DNA of 37,034 bases from an uncultured Paracoccaceae bacterium (lineage in GTDB: Bacteria > Pseudomonadota > Alphaproteobacteria > Rhodobacterales > Rhodobacteraceae). Every line of letters starts with the position of its first letter. Position 1 is the stretch's first letter. The notes beneath the pieces were generated by a model. The model was given only the letters and a program-made list of their open reading frames with translations. It made no database searches and was not told the DNA's origin. The position numbers and the translations under genes are program-made. Shown here in pieces: positions 18,193 to 26,366 of the stretch. The stretch spans positions 1 through 37,034 of the forward strand of contig CAJXWO010000026.1 in the NCBI GenBank assembly GCA_913062865.1. The letters are read 5' to 3'.

Positions 18193-19121
18193 GACGACAG
18201 CGTATCGTCCCTGGACCGCAGCGCAATCACTCCACCTGCCAGAACGATAAGCCCGATCCCGGCCACCTGCCATGGCCCGATGGTCTGACCGAAGGCCCAG
18301 AGCGCGTAGAGGGGGCCGAACACCATGACGGCGTATTCGAAGACCGACACATAGGACGGCTCGCCCAGCTGGTAGGCGCGGATGATAAGAAAGACCCCGG
18401 CGACCGAGCCCACGGCCTGAAGCACGACAAGCGGCAGCGCCGGACCGACCTCCCACGACCAGCCGCGTGTGACGAAGCCTTCGGTTCCCGGCGGCACCGG
18501 CCAAAATGCGAGGACCATCAGGCCTATAAGCCCCACCAGCCCCAGCATGCTCATGACCCCGGCCAGAAGCGCGACGGGGCTTTCGTCTGCGCACCAGGCC
18601 CGGGTGCTGAGCGCACCCATGGCGTAGAACATGCCCCCCGCGACCGGGAACAGGCTCGACCAGCCCGCATTGCCGGGCGAGGGCTGCAGCACCAGTACGA
18701 TGCCAGCGAAACCGAGGCCCACCGCAAGGATGCGCCAGGGACCGATGCGCATCCCCGGCAACAGGACAGAGAACAGCAGGATGAAGAGCGGCGAGGTGAA
18801 CAGTCCCGCCAGTGCCTGCGCGATGGGCAGAACCGCCAGCGCGCTGAAATAGAACAGCATGGCCAGTGTTATGAACCCGCTGCGCGCCGCCACGGCCCAC
18901 CAGCGATGCGGACGCAACCGCCCCAGGCCCAGCAACGAAAGCCCCACCACCAGCGGCAGGGCCATCGCGGCCCGCATCGCATGGAACTGCCACAGGCCCA
19001 TATAGGGGGCCAGCTGCGCGATATAGGCGTCGATCACGCCGATGATCGCCATCGCCGCCAGCATCGACAATGCCGCTGCCACGGGGCGGGTTTCGGGGGC
19101 AAGGGACGCGGGGTGGCTCAT
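18189..19121 (-). CDS. EamA family (DMT superfamily) transporter
   Basis: 310-residue integral inner-membrane protein with ten hydrophobic segments in two EamA halves (first about 15-140, second about 155-300). Typical blocks are LPIAQALAGLFTSPLFILLFSVLLPG in the first half and AYQLGEPSYVSVFEYAVMVFGPLYA in the second. DMT permeases export amino acids, nucleotides or other metabolites; the substrate is not deducible. The start at 19121 (MSHPASLAPETRPVAAAL) gives a normal cytoplasmic N-terminus. The 3' end overlaps the sulfotransferase start. The 73-bp gap to the divergent acyl-CoA synthetase must contain both promoters. Confidence 0.88.
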   Translation of the reverse strand: MSHPASLAPETRPVAAALSMLAAMAIIGVIDAYIAQLAPYMGLWQFHAMRAAMALPLVVGLSLLGLGRLRPHRWWAVAARSGFITLAMLFYFSALAVLPIAQALAGLFTSPLFILLFSVLLPGMRIGPWRILAVGLGFAGIVLVLQPSPGNAGWSSLFPVAGGMFYAMGALSTRAWCADESPVALLAGVMSMLGLVGLIGLMVLAFWPVPPGTEGFVTRGWSWEVGPALPLVVLQAVGSVAGVFLIIRAYQLGEPSYVSVFEYAVMVFGPLYALWAFGQTIGPWQVAGIGLIVLAGGVIALRSRDDTLSS

Positions 19122-19194
19122 GAGGCTTTCATTGACCTTCGCTTGCGCGCAATAGTCTGTGCTGAAACCGACATCGATTCAGGGAGGCGACATC

Positions 19195-20820
19195 ATGGGC
19201 TGGATGGCCGACGAAACCGGGCTTGGCAAGAACGCGGCGAACTACGTGCCCCTGACGCCGCTGTCGTTCCTGAACCGCGCGGCGCAGATCTATCCCGATG
19301 AACTGGCCGTGGTTTACGGCCCCCATCGCAAGACCTACCGCGAGTATCGCGACCGCGTCACGCGACTGGGCTCGGCGCTGGTCAAGCTCGGCGTGGCCCC
19401 CGGCGATGTGGTGGCGACCATGCTGCCCAACATCCCCGCCCAGGCCGAGGCGCATTTTGGTGTGCCCGCCTGCGGGGCGGTGTTGAACACGATTAACACC
19501 CGGCTCGACGTGGACACGGTGGCCTACATCCTCGATCACGGTGGGGCCAAGGTTCTGCTTTGCGACCCGCAATTCCTGCCCGTCGCGGCCGAGGCCATCG
19601 AGCGGATGGAGGGCCCGGCCCCCACAGTGATCGAAGTGGCGGACGACCACGAGGGCGTCCATGCCCATGGGCATTACACCGAATACGAGGATCTGCTGGC
19701 CTCGGGCGATCCCGAATTTGGCTGGATTATGCCCGAGGATGAATGGGAATCGATTTCGCTCAATTACACCTCGGGTACCACGGGGCGCCCCAAGGGCGTC
19801 GTCTATCACCACCGCGGCGCTTACCTGAACGCGATGGGCCAGGTGCTGAGCTGGCGCATGGTGCTGCGGCCCCGCTACCTGACCATCGTGCCGCTCTTTC
19901 ACTGCAACGGTTGGTGTCACACCTGGATGATGCCCGCCGTGGGCGGCACGCTCGTCTGCTGCCGCGACATCACGGCCAAGGCCATCTTCGACGCCATCGC
20001 CGACGAGGGTGTGAGCCATTTCGGCGGCGCACCCATCGTGCTGAACATGCTGGTGAATGCCCCCGAGGCCGAGCGGCGGCCCTTTGACCATGTGGTCGAG
20101 GTCTTTACCGCCGGTGCGCCGCCCGCGCCCGCGACACTGGCCAAGATCGAGCCAATGGGGTTCAACATCACGCAGGTCTACGGGCTGACCGAAACCTATG
20201 GGCCGGCCACCGAATGCACCTGGGGTCCGCAATGGGACCACCTGACAGGCGACGACCGCGCCGCCAAGAAGGCCCGGCAGGGGGTCGCCATGCCCTTCAT
20301 GGAGCACATCACCGTCCATGACAGCGCAGGCGCCGAAATCCCGGCGGACGCCACTGCCCAGGGCGAGATCGTCTTTCGCGGCAATGGCGTGATGAAGGGG
20401 TATCTGAAGAACCCCGAAGCGACCCAAGAGGCCTTCAAGGGCGGGTATTTCCACTCGGGCGACATCGCGATCCTGCATCCCGACAGCTATCTGCAGATTG
20501 CCGACCGGGCCAAGGACATCATCATCTCGGGCGGTGAGAACATCAGCTCGGTCGAGGTGGAATCGACCCTGATGGGCCACGATGCCGTGCTGCTTGCCGC
20601 GGTCGTCGCCAAGCCGGACGAGAAATGGGGCGAAGTGCCCTGCGCCTTCATCGAGTTGAAGGACGGGCACGATGCGACCGAGGAAGAGCTGATCGCCTTT
20701 GCCCGCCAGAAGCTGGCCGGGTTCAAGACCCCGAAAAAGGTGGTGTTCCAGGAGCTTCCCAAGACCTCGACCGGCAAGATCCAGAAATTCGAGCTGCGCA
20801 AGCTGGCTAAAACCATGTGA
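19195..20820 (+). CDS. acyl-CoA synthetase, medium-chain/DmdB-like
   Basis: 541-residue class I adenylate-forming ligase. Core motifs: NYTSGTTGRPKGVVYHHRGAYL, FHCNGWCHTWMMP, VYGLTETYGPAT, the hinge DRAKDIIISGGENISSVEVE and the catalytic Lys in KTSTGKIQKFELRKLA. Opening residues and length resemble Roseobacter DmdB (methylmercaptopropionyl-CoA ligase of the DMSP demethylation pathway), where a His/Trp pair around the HCNGWCHTW stretch is typical of this branch. Medium-chain fatty acids are an equally reasonable substrate. No other certain dmd gene is adjacent. Start at 19195 behind AGGGAGG. A 46-residue gene follows after 63 bp. Confidence 0.88.
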   Translation: MGWMADETGLGKNAANYVPLTPLSFLNRAAQIYPDELAVVYGPHRKTYREYRDRVTRLGSALVKLGVAPGDVVATMLPNIPAQAEAHFGVPACGAVLNTINTRLDVDTVAYILDHGGAKVLLCDPQFLPVAAEAIERMEGPAPTVIEVADDHEGVHAHGHYTEYEDLLASGDPEFGWIMPEDEWESISLNYTSGTTGRPKGVVYHHRGAYLNAMGQVLSWRMVLRPRYLTIVPLFHCNGWCHTWMMPAVGGTLVCCRDITAKAIFDAIADEGVSHFGGAPIVLNMLVNAPEAERRPFDHVVEVFTAGAPPAPATLAKIEPMGFNITQVYGLTETYGPATECTWGPQWDHLTGDDRAAKKARQGVAMPFMEHITVHDSAGAEIPADATAQGEIVFRGNGVMKGYLKNPEATQEAFKGGYFHSGDIAILHPDSYLQIADRAKDIIISGGENISSVEVESTLMGHDAVLLAAVVAKPDEKWGEVPCAFIELKDGHDATEEELIAFARQKLAGFKTPKKVVFQELPKTSTGKIQKFELRKLAKTM

Positions 20821-20883
20821 TCGGGCTTTCCCTGGGGCAGTTGACGCCTACCCTCTTCATCGTAGGCAATCCCGGAGGACGAC

Positions 20884-21024
20884 ATGCGACGCTGGATCTG
20901 GCGCTACACCGATGGTGCGGTCAACCCGACCGCAGTGCGTGACGTGCGCGGCGCGCACACGACCAAGGCCGACCGGTCGGAACACCGCCGCCATCACTGG
21001 CTCTACGAAGACCTGCTGGCCTGA
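20884..21024 (+). CDS. 46-residue small protein
   Basis: Short open frame from an ATG preceded by a clear ribosome site (CCGGAGGACGAC directly upstream, spacing about 5 nt). The product is rich in Arg, Trp and His: it starts MRRWIWRYTDGAVNPTAVRD and ends RRHHWLYEDLLA, with a predicted charge well above zero. No signal peptide or membrane span. It lies 63 bp after the acyl-CoA synthetase gene on the same strand and 66 bp before the M48-like gene. I do not recognise a family. The strong ribosome site and plausible amino-acid use are the only support. Confidence 0.5.
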   Translation: MRRWIWRYTDGAVNPTAVRDVRGAHTTKADRSEHRRHHWLYEDLLA

Positions 21025-21090
21025 GCGTCAATGGACGGGTGCGTGCGGGCATGATACCTTGTCCGTCAACGAGGCAGAGCAGGCCCGACC

Positions 21091-22116
21091 ATGACAGCAT
21101 TGAAGGAATACGAGCGGCTCGAGGCGGCGGGCCTTTGGCGTGCATCCCCCGATGCACAACGGCGCGACGTGATCGTGTCCGTGGGCGATGCCACGCTTGT
21201 CATCACCGATCTGAACGACCGGGCCTTGGCCCATTGGTCCATCGCCGCCGTGGCGCGGGCCAACCCGGGGCAGTCGCCAGCCATCTATCATCCCGATGGC
21301 GATCCTGGCGAAACGCTTGAGATCCCCGTCTCGGAAACCGAGATGATCGCGGCGATCGAGAAACTGCGCACGGCGATCGAGCGACGTCGGCCACGCCCCG
21401 GACGCTTGCGGCTATTGGGAATTGGCGTGTCGTTCCTGACCGTGGTCGCGCTTGTGGTTTTCTGGCTGCCCGATGCCCTGTCACGGCACGCGGTCAGCGT
21501 CGTCCCAGGCGCGAAGCGGGTCGAGATCGGCAATCAGCTGGTGCGCGCGATGGAGCGCGTTACCGGACCGCCCTGCGGGACCACCGCCACCAGCGATGCG
21601 CTCGTGGCCCTTGGCGACCGTCTGTTCCCCGATCACCCCGAAATCCGCATTTCCGTGGTGCGTGACGGCGTGCGCACCGCCCAACACCTGCCGGGCGGCC
21701 GGATTGTGATAAACCGCAGCCTGGTGGAGGATTTCGACGATCCCGACGTGGTGGCCGGCTATCTGCTGGCGGAACGACTTCGGGCCGATCTGCATGACCC
21801 GATCGCCGAGCTTCTGGAGGCCGAAGGGCTGACCGCGAGCTTGCGTTTGCTGACCACCGGCGGCCTGCCGGACACCGTGCTGGACCGCCACGCGGAGCGG
21901 CTGGTCACCATGGCACCGGTGGCGGTGCCCGACGATCTGCTCTTGGCCAGGTTCGACGCAGCCGGGCTGCGAAGTGCAGCCTACGCGTATGCGATGGATG
22001 TCTCGGGCGAGACCGTGCTGGGCCTGATCGAGGCTGACCCCTATCCGTCGGGCACCCCGGATCCCGTGCTGAGCGATGGCAACTGGATCCGGCTTCAGGG
22101 CATCTGCGGCGGATAA
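21091..22116 (+). CDS. membrane-anchored M48-like protein lacking the zinc motif
   Basis: 341-residue protein in three parts. Residues 1-100 form a soluble domain of mostly beta character (VIVSVGDATLVITDLNDRALAHWSI). One transmembrane segment is at about 107-127 (LRLLGIGVSFLTVVALVVFWL). The C-terminal domain has a stretch like M48 metallopeptidases: LPGGRIVINRSLVEDFDDPDVVAGYLL (200-226), where M48 enzymes have 'LPGGxIxxxxGLL', then acidic residues and the HExxH helix. Here the helix reads AERLR (227-231), so both zinc His residues are missing. I infer an inactive relative or scaffold; the match is by eye and needs a profile search. Its own terminator follows at 22122. No enzymatic role is claimed. 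Confidence 0.7.
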   Translation: MTALKEYERLEAAGLWRASPDAQRRDVIVSVGDATLVITDLNDRALAHWSIAAVARANPGQSPAIYHPDGDPGETLEIPVSETEMIAAIEKLRTAIERRRPRPGRLRLLGIGVSFLTVVALVVFWLPDALSRHAVSVVPGAKRVEIGNQLVRAMERVTGPPCGTTATSDALVALGDRLFPDHPEIRISVVRDGVRTAQHLPGGRIVINRSLVEDFDDPDVVAGYLLAERLRADLHDPIAELLEAEGLTASLRLLTTGGLPDTVLDRHAERLVTMAPVAVPDDLLLARFDAAGLRSAAYAYAMDVSGETVLGLIEADPYPSGTPDPVLSDGNWIRLQGICGG

Positions 22117-22121
22117 ACGAA

Positions 22122-22164
22122 AACGGCAACGGCGCCCGGGGGCGCCGCCGTTCAGAACGTTTTT
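22122..22164. terminator. bidirectional terminator between convergent genes
   Basis: Stem: AACGGC (22122-22127) with GCCGTT (22147-22152) and, inside it, GGCGCC (22131-22136) with GGCGCC (22141-22146), leaving an AAC bulge on the left arm. On the plus strand a run of five T (22160-22164) follows; on the minus strand the other side reads CGTTTATC. It serves the M48-like gene and probably the SPOR gene. Confidence 0.75.
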
Positions 22165-22180
22165 CGCACCAAGTGGAGGG

Positions 22181-23410
22181 TCAGTTGCGAATGAGCGCGT
22201 TGCGGAATCCAGCTTGGCGCGCCTTGGACAGCGCCGCGTTCAACTGTCCCTGCGAGCCGTAGGGCCCTACCAGCACCAGCCGCTGCGTCTGACCGCCCCG
22301 TGTATATTTCCCGATCCGCACGGGCAAGCCCATGGACCGGGCACGCTGCGCCACCTGCTGGGCCTCCGCCGCGGACCCGTAAACACCCAGCTGCACGTGG
22401 CCGCGCACGGTGCCCGTGGGCTGCGCCGCTTTTGGGGTGCGCGGTGCCGACCGGGTCGATACCACCGTCTGTCTCTTGGTCACGGGGTTGTAGGTGGTTT
22501 TTCGCGTTTCCAGAGGTGCGACGCTCACGGGTTTTCCCGTCGCCCGCGTCTCAGGGGCATTGACCACGTAGACCCGGGTCGCGCCGGTCCGGCTTTCACC
22601 CGCATAGGGAATGTGGGGAAATTGCGCGGTAACGTCCTCTCCGGTCAGTCGGTTGACCAACCGCCGAGGCACGGTGTTGGTCCAGACAAGCTCCATCCGC
22701 GCGATCCCACCCAGCGACTGCTCGGCACGGCGAGGGTTGAGCCGGTCGTCGGTCCAGGCAGGGCGATAGCCGTGCGGGACCTTCACCTCGGCCCCGCGCG
22801 GCGCGGGCGGCTGATAGGTCGCAAGCGGCGCAATGCGGGTATTCTGGTCCACACGCACCATCTTGGCACCCGACGGCGGATACCCCGAGGTCTGCGGACC
22901 GCAGCGCACGGGCATACCGCTTCTGGACCGCAGGTATTGTTGGCTGATCGACGACACCCCTTGGCAGGCAGCGGCGCCGCCCCTGTTCACGACGACACGC
23001 TTGGGCGCCAGGGCCGGCGTCGAAGCGGGAACCTTCCGCGGTTGCACTTGCACCGTTCGCGGCTGGGCCTTGGGTGTCGCAGCGGGCCGCGACACACGAG
23101 GAGCCGATGTCCGCGCAGGTGCCGGGGCAGCCGCACGCGGCGCAGGCGATTTCGGCGCGTTCAGCGTGATCTGTTCGACCTCTTCGGTTTGCGGGGCGGG
23201 ACGGGTCTGGGCCACGGCGGTCCGGAAGGTCGGTTGGAACCCGCAAACCTGTTCCCTGTTGCGCGCGACGCGGGGCACCCAGCTGGTGTTGCCGTCGATA
23301 CCGGCGCGGATGAACACGCATCCTTCGCTGTCGACATACTGACGTCTTTCGAAGCTTTCCGGCGGGAATTCGGCCGGCTGCACATTGGCGTCGATCCCCT
23401 GCGCATACAC
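22181..23410 (-). CDS. SPOR domain-containing protein, 5' end broken by an in-frame TAG
   Basis: 409 residues open from a GTG at 23410 to 22181. The N-terminal part resembles Rhodobacterales SPOR proteins (AEFPPESFERRQYVDSEGC, then IRAGIDGNTSWVPRV), followed by a Pro/Ala-rich linker and, over the last 75 residues, a SPOR domain (HVQLGVYGSAAEAQQVAQRA ... RLVLVGPYGSQGQL) that binds denuded peptidoglycan at septa. Such proteins need a signal peptide. One is encoded directly upstream in the same frame from an ATG at 23476, but codon 21 is TAG (23414-23416), three codons before VYAQG. As written, the open part would start at GTG, 3 nt after that stop, and stay in the cytoplasm. Explanations: recent nonsense mutation, sequencing error, or readthrough. 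Confidence 0.7.
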   Translation of the reverse strand: MYAQGIDANVQPAEFPPESFERRQYVDSEGCVFIRAGIDGNTSWVPRVARNREQVCGFQPTFRTAVAQTRPAPQTEEVEQITLNAPKSPAPRAAAPAPARTSAPRVSRPAATPKAQPRTVQVQPRKVPASTPALAPKRVVVNRGGAAACQGVSSISQQYLRSRSGMPVRCGPQTSGYPPSGAKMVRVDQNTRIAPLATYQPPAPRGAEVKVPHGYRPAWTDDRLNPRRAEQSLGGIARMELVWTNTVPRRLVNRLTGEDVTAQFPHIPYAGESRTGATRVYVVNAPETRATGKPVSVAPLETRKTTYNPVTKRQTVVSTRSAPRTPKAAQPTGTVRGHVQLGVYGSAAEAQQVAQRARSMGLPVRIGKYTRGGQTQRLVLVGPYGSQGQLNAALSKARQAGFRNALIRN

Positions 23411-23413
23411 GCC

Positions 23414-23476
23414 CTAGAGGCTCAGAACGAGAGAAAGGCCACTGATGGCCAAAGTCAGTCCGCGAATAATTGTCAT
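23414..23476 (-). other. orphaned signal-peptide stub of the SPOR gene, ending in TAG
   Basis: ATG at 23476 opens 20 codons, MTIIRGLTLAISGLSLVLSL, then TAG. This is a good Sec n-region and h-region with one Arg. Reading on in the same frame past the stop gives GVYAQG, which supplies the expected A-x-A-like cleavage site (VYA before Q). The stub and the downstream CDS are therefore one gene split by a single nonsense codon. Confidence 0.75.
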
Positions 23477-23542
23477 GTCTGCCCCCACAGATTGAACCAT
23501 GAGGATGCCCGACTCCCTGGACCAAGTAAAGCCGGGATCGGC

Positions 23543-24175
23543 CTATTTTGTGCCGAACATGCGGTCACCCGCATCCCCTAGTCCCGGAACGATATAACCC
23601 TTCGCGTTCAACTTCTTGTCGACTGCCGCCGTGACGATGGGCACGTCCGGATGGGCCTCGCGCATGCGCGCCACACCTTCTGGTGCGGCCAGCAGGCAAA
23701 GGAAGCGGATGTTGTTCGCCCCGGCCTTCTTCAGAAGGTCGATGGCCGCAACCGAAGAGTTGCCCGTGGCCAGCATCGGATCGACCGCGATCACCAGACG
23801 ATCCTCGAGCCCGTCAGGCACCTTGAAATAGTACTGCACCGGCTGAAGCGTCTCTTCGTCCCGGTACAGACCGACAAAGCCGACGCGTGCCCCCGGTATC
23901 AGTTCCAGCACACCATCCAGCAGCCCGTTTCCGGCACGCAGGATCGAGATCAACGCCAGCTTCTTGCCTGCGAGAACCGGCGCGTCCATCTCTTCGATCG
24001 GTGTTTCGATAGGCTTCGTCGTCATCGGCAGCTCGCGCGTGACTTCGTAGGCCAAAAGCTGGCTGATCTCGCGCAAGAGGCGGCGGAAGTCGCCCGTGGG
24101 CGTCGCCTTGTCCCGCATAAGGGTCAGTTTGTGCTGCACGAGCGGGTGGGTGACGATGGTCAGATGATCGGTCAT
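23543..24175 (-). CDS. upp: uracil phosphoribosyltransferase
   Basis: 210-residue enzyme that makes UMP from uracil and PRPP. Family blocks: [14 protein letters not shown] near the N-terminus, [52 protein letters not shown], the PRPP-binding loop [19 protein letters not shown], and the uracil-binding C-terminal region [19 protein letters not shown]. Length is exactly that of the family. The ATG at 24175 overlaps the adenosine deaminase stop by 4 bp. It is the last gene of the minus-strand nucleoside-salvage operon and recycles the uracil released upstream by pyrimidine nucleoside breakdown. Confidence 0.97.
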   Translation of the reverse strand: MTDHLTIVTHPLVQHKLTLMRDKATPTGDFRRLLREISQLLAYEVTRELPMTTKPIETPIEEMDAPVLAGKKLALISILRAGNGLLDGVLELIPGARVGFVGLYRDEETLQPVQYYFKVPDGLEDRLVIAVDPMLATGNSSVAAIDLLKKAGANNIRFLCLLAAPEGVARMREAHPDVPIVTAAVDKKLNAKGYIVPGLGDAGDRMFGTK

Positions 24176-25158
24176 GTTGGTTCCAGTTTCGGCTTCAGTC
24201 GGTCGCGGGTGTCGGCGTCACAAAAGGCCGCGTCAAGCGCGGTCAGGTTCAGCGCGCGAAAGTCCTCGTCTTCCCAGCCAAAGGCACGGGCCAGCTCTTC
24301 GTACTCGCGCGTCATGGTGGTGTGGAAAAAGGGCGGGTCATCGGTGGACACGGTCACTTTCACGCCCGCATCGCGCAGGCGTGCAATCGGGTGTTTGTCG
24401 AAGCGCGGGTAAACGCCCAGCGCCACGTTCGAGCCGGGGCAGACCTCGAGCACGATGCCGCGCTCGGCAAGGTCCTCGACCAGCACAGGATCCTCGATGG
24501 CGCGCACGCCGTGCCCGATCCTCTCGACCCTCAGATCGCGGATGGCATCGCGAACCGAAGCCGGCCCGCCCCATTCGCCCGCATGGGCCGTCAGGCGCAA
24601 CCCGGCCTCGCGCGCCATGTCGAAGCTGTAGGCAAAGTCGCCCGGCTTGCCCTTCATCTCGTCGCCTGCGATGCCGAAGCCCGTGACCCAGTCGCCTGCG
24701 GTTTCTGCCGCACAGAGGGCCACGCGCTTGGCCTGGTCGGGCCCGAAATGACGGATGCAGGTCACGATCCCGCGCATGACGATGCCGCTGTCGCGCTCGG
24801 TCGCCTCTGCCGCTTCCTGGATCGCATGAAGATATTCTCGCCACGCAGCCACATCGCCGCCGCCGCAGAAATCGGGACTCAGAAAGGCCTCGGTATAGAT
24901 CACGCCTTGGGCCGCGCTTTCCTCCAGCACTGCGTGGGTCAGCCGGGCGAACGCCTCAGGCCCGGTGAGCACCTGCGTCGCGGCCTCGTAGACGCTGAGG
25001 AAATGGACGAAATCGCGGAAGGCGTAGGTGCCGTCTTCGTTGAAGACGCCGGACAGGTCGACCGACTTTTCTTGCGCAAGACCGCGAATGAAGGCGGGCG
25101 GTGCGGCCCCTTCGAGGTGCAGGTGCAATTCGACCTTGGGCAGGCTTTGGAAACTCAT
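24172..25158 (-). CDS. add: adenosine deaminase
   Basis: 328-residue metal enzyme that converts (deoxy)adenosine to (deoxy)inosine. The zinc site begins with [11 protein letters not shown] (His12/His14), continues with HAGEWGG (the third His) and STDDPPFF (Asp); the catalytic Glu region is [12 protein letters not shown]. Typical blocks [15 protein letters not shown] and [14 protein letters not shown] are present. The start at 25158 (MSFQSLPK) has AAGGAG about 9 nt upstream and overlaps the deoB stop by 4 bp; the longer frame to 25269 lies inside deoB. It is the fourth gene of the cdd-deoA-deoB-add-upp operon and handles the purine branch. Confidence 0.96.
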   Translation of the reverse strand: MSFQSLPKVELHLHLEGAAPPAFIRGLAQEKSVDLSGVFNEDGTYAFRDFVHFLSVYEAATQVLTGPEAFARLTHAVLEESAAQGVIYTEAFLSPDFCGGGDVAAWREYLHAIQEAAEATERDSGIVMRGIVTCIRHFGPDQAKRVALCAAETAGDWVTGFGIAGDEMKGKPGDFAYSFDMAREAGLRLTAHAGEWGGPASVRDAIRDLRVERIGHGVRAIEDPVLVEDLAERGIVLEVCPGSNVALGVYPRFDKHPIARLRDAGVKVTVSTDDPPFFHTTMTREYEELARAFGWEDEDFRALNLTALDAAFCDADTRDRLKPKLEPT

Positions 25159-26366
25159 AGGAAACTCCTTCCCGGCCCCTGTGCCGGGACGCCCAGATGA
25201 TGGGCCACGCTGGCAGCCACATCCACGAACCCGACCTGACCGATCTCGCCGGTGCCAACGCCCGCGCAAAGCACCGGCACCTGTTCGCGGGTGTGATCGG
25301 TGCCGGTCCAGGTGGGGTCATTGCCATGATCGGCGGTCAGCAGCATCAGGTCACCGTCGCGCAGGTGCGGCAGAAGTTTCCCCAACGCGGCGTCGAACCA
25401 TTCGAGCGCGCGCGCATAGCCCGCCACGTTCCGACGGTGGCCATAGAGGCTGTCGAACTCTACGAAATTGGCGAATGTCAGGCTGCCCTCCTCCGCCTCG
25501 TCCACGAGGTTGGAAAGGTGGCCCATCAGCGCCGCATCATCGCCTTTGCGTACCTCGTCGATCCCGGTCATCGAGAAGATGTCGCCGATCTTGCCGATTG
25601 CATGAACCCGGCGGCCCGCGTCCTGCACCCAGTTGGTCAGGACCGGCGCGGGCGGGGCGATGGCAAAGTCGCGGCGGTTCCCCGTGCGGGTGAAGCCCTC
25701 CGCCGCGGCGCCCACGAAGGGCCGTGCGATCACTCGTCCCACCTTCATTTTGTGAAGCACCGGGGCGATGTCCCGGCAAAGCTGCAGAAGCCGCTCCAGC
25801 CCGAAATGCGCCTCGTGCGCGGCGATTTGGAAGACACTATCGGCCGAGGTGTAGCAGATGGGCCAGCCCGTCTCGATATGATCCTGCCCAAGCTCTTCGA
25901 TGATCTGTGTGCCGCTGGCGTGGCAATTGCCAAGGATCCCGTCCGTGTCGGCCGCGCGGCAGACCTGATCGACCAAATCGTCCGGAAAGGCAGGCCGCGT
26001 GTCGGGGAAATAGGTCCAGTCCCAGGGGACCGGCACGCCCGCCAGTTCCCAATGGCCCGATGGCGTGTCCTTGCCCGGGCTGACCTCGCGCGCATGACCC
26101 CAGCGGCCCACGGGCACGGCATCGAACCCCGGCACATCGTCGCCAGAGGCCGCGCGCACCGCCGCCCCGAGCCCCAACCCGTCGAGCACGGGCAGCCGCA
26201 GGGGGCCGCTGCGCCCATCCTCTGCCTGGCCCGTAGCACAGGCCTGCGCGATATGCGCCAGCGTATTGGCCCCGCTATCGGGCCGGTCGCCGTTGAAGAA
26301 CTGCCCCGCATCCGGTGCGCCGCCGATCCCCACCGAATCCATCACCACGAGAAAGGCACGCGCCAT
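25155..26366 (-). CDS. deoB: phosphopentomutase
   Basis: 403-residue Mn-dependent enzyme of the alkaline-phosphatase superfamily that interconverts (deoxy)ribose 1-phosphate and 5-phosphate, the step after nucleoside phosphorolysis. Metal site blocks: MDSVGIGGAPDA near residue 10, DTPSGHWELAG, GDIFSMTG and LMLLTADHGNDPTWTGTDHTRE near the C-terminus, all intact. Also typical: VVMDSVG start, FVEFDSLYGHRRNVAGYA. The start ATG shares one base with the deoA stop (TGATG around 26366) and the 3' end overlaps add by 4 bp, so the whole set is tightly coupled. Confidence 0.97.
   Translation of the reverse strand: MARAFLVVMDSVGIGGAPDAGQFFNGDRPDSGANTLAHIAQACATGQAEDGRSGPLRLPVLDGLGLGAAVRAASGDDVPGFDAVPVGRWGHAREVSPGKDTPSGHWELAGVPVPWDWTYFPDTRPAFPDDLVDQVCRAADTDGILGNCHASGTQIIEELGQDHIETGWPICYTSADSVFQIAAHEAHFGLERLLQLCRDIAPVLHKMKVGRVIARPFVGAAAEGFTRTGNRRDFAIAPPAPVLTNWVQDAGRRVHAIGKIGDIFSMTGIDEVRKGDDAALMGHLSNLVDEAEEGSLTFANFVEFDSLYGHRRNVAGYARALEWFDAALGKLLPHLRDGDLMLLTADHGNDPTWTGTDHTREQVPVLCAGVGTGEIGQVGFVDVAASVAHHLGVPAQGPGRSFL

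Noticed and set aside
19132-19158. TTGACC ... TAGTCT as promoter of the acyl-CoA synthetase gene
   Set aside because: The spacing between the two elements is only about 15 bp and the -10 match is poor, so I did not list it.
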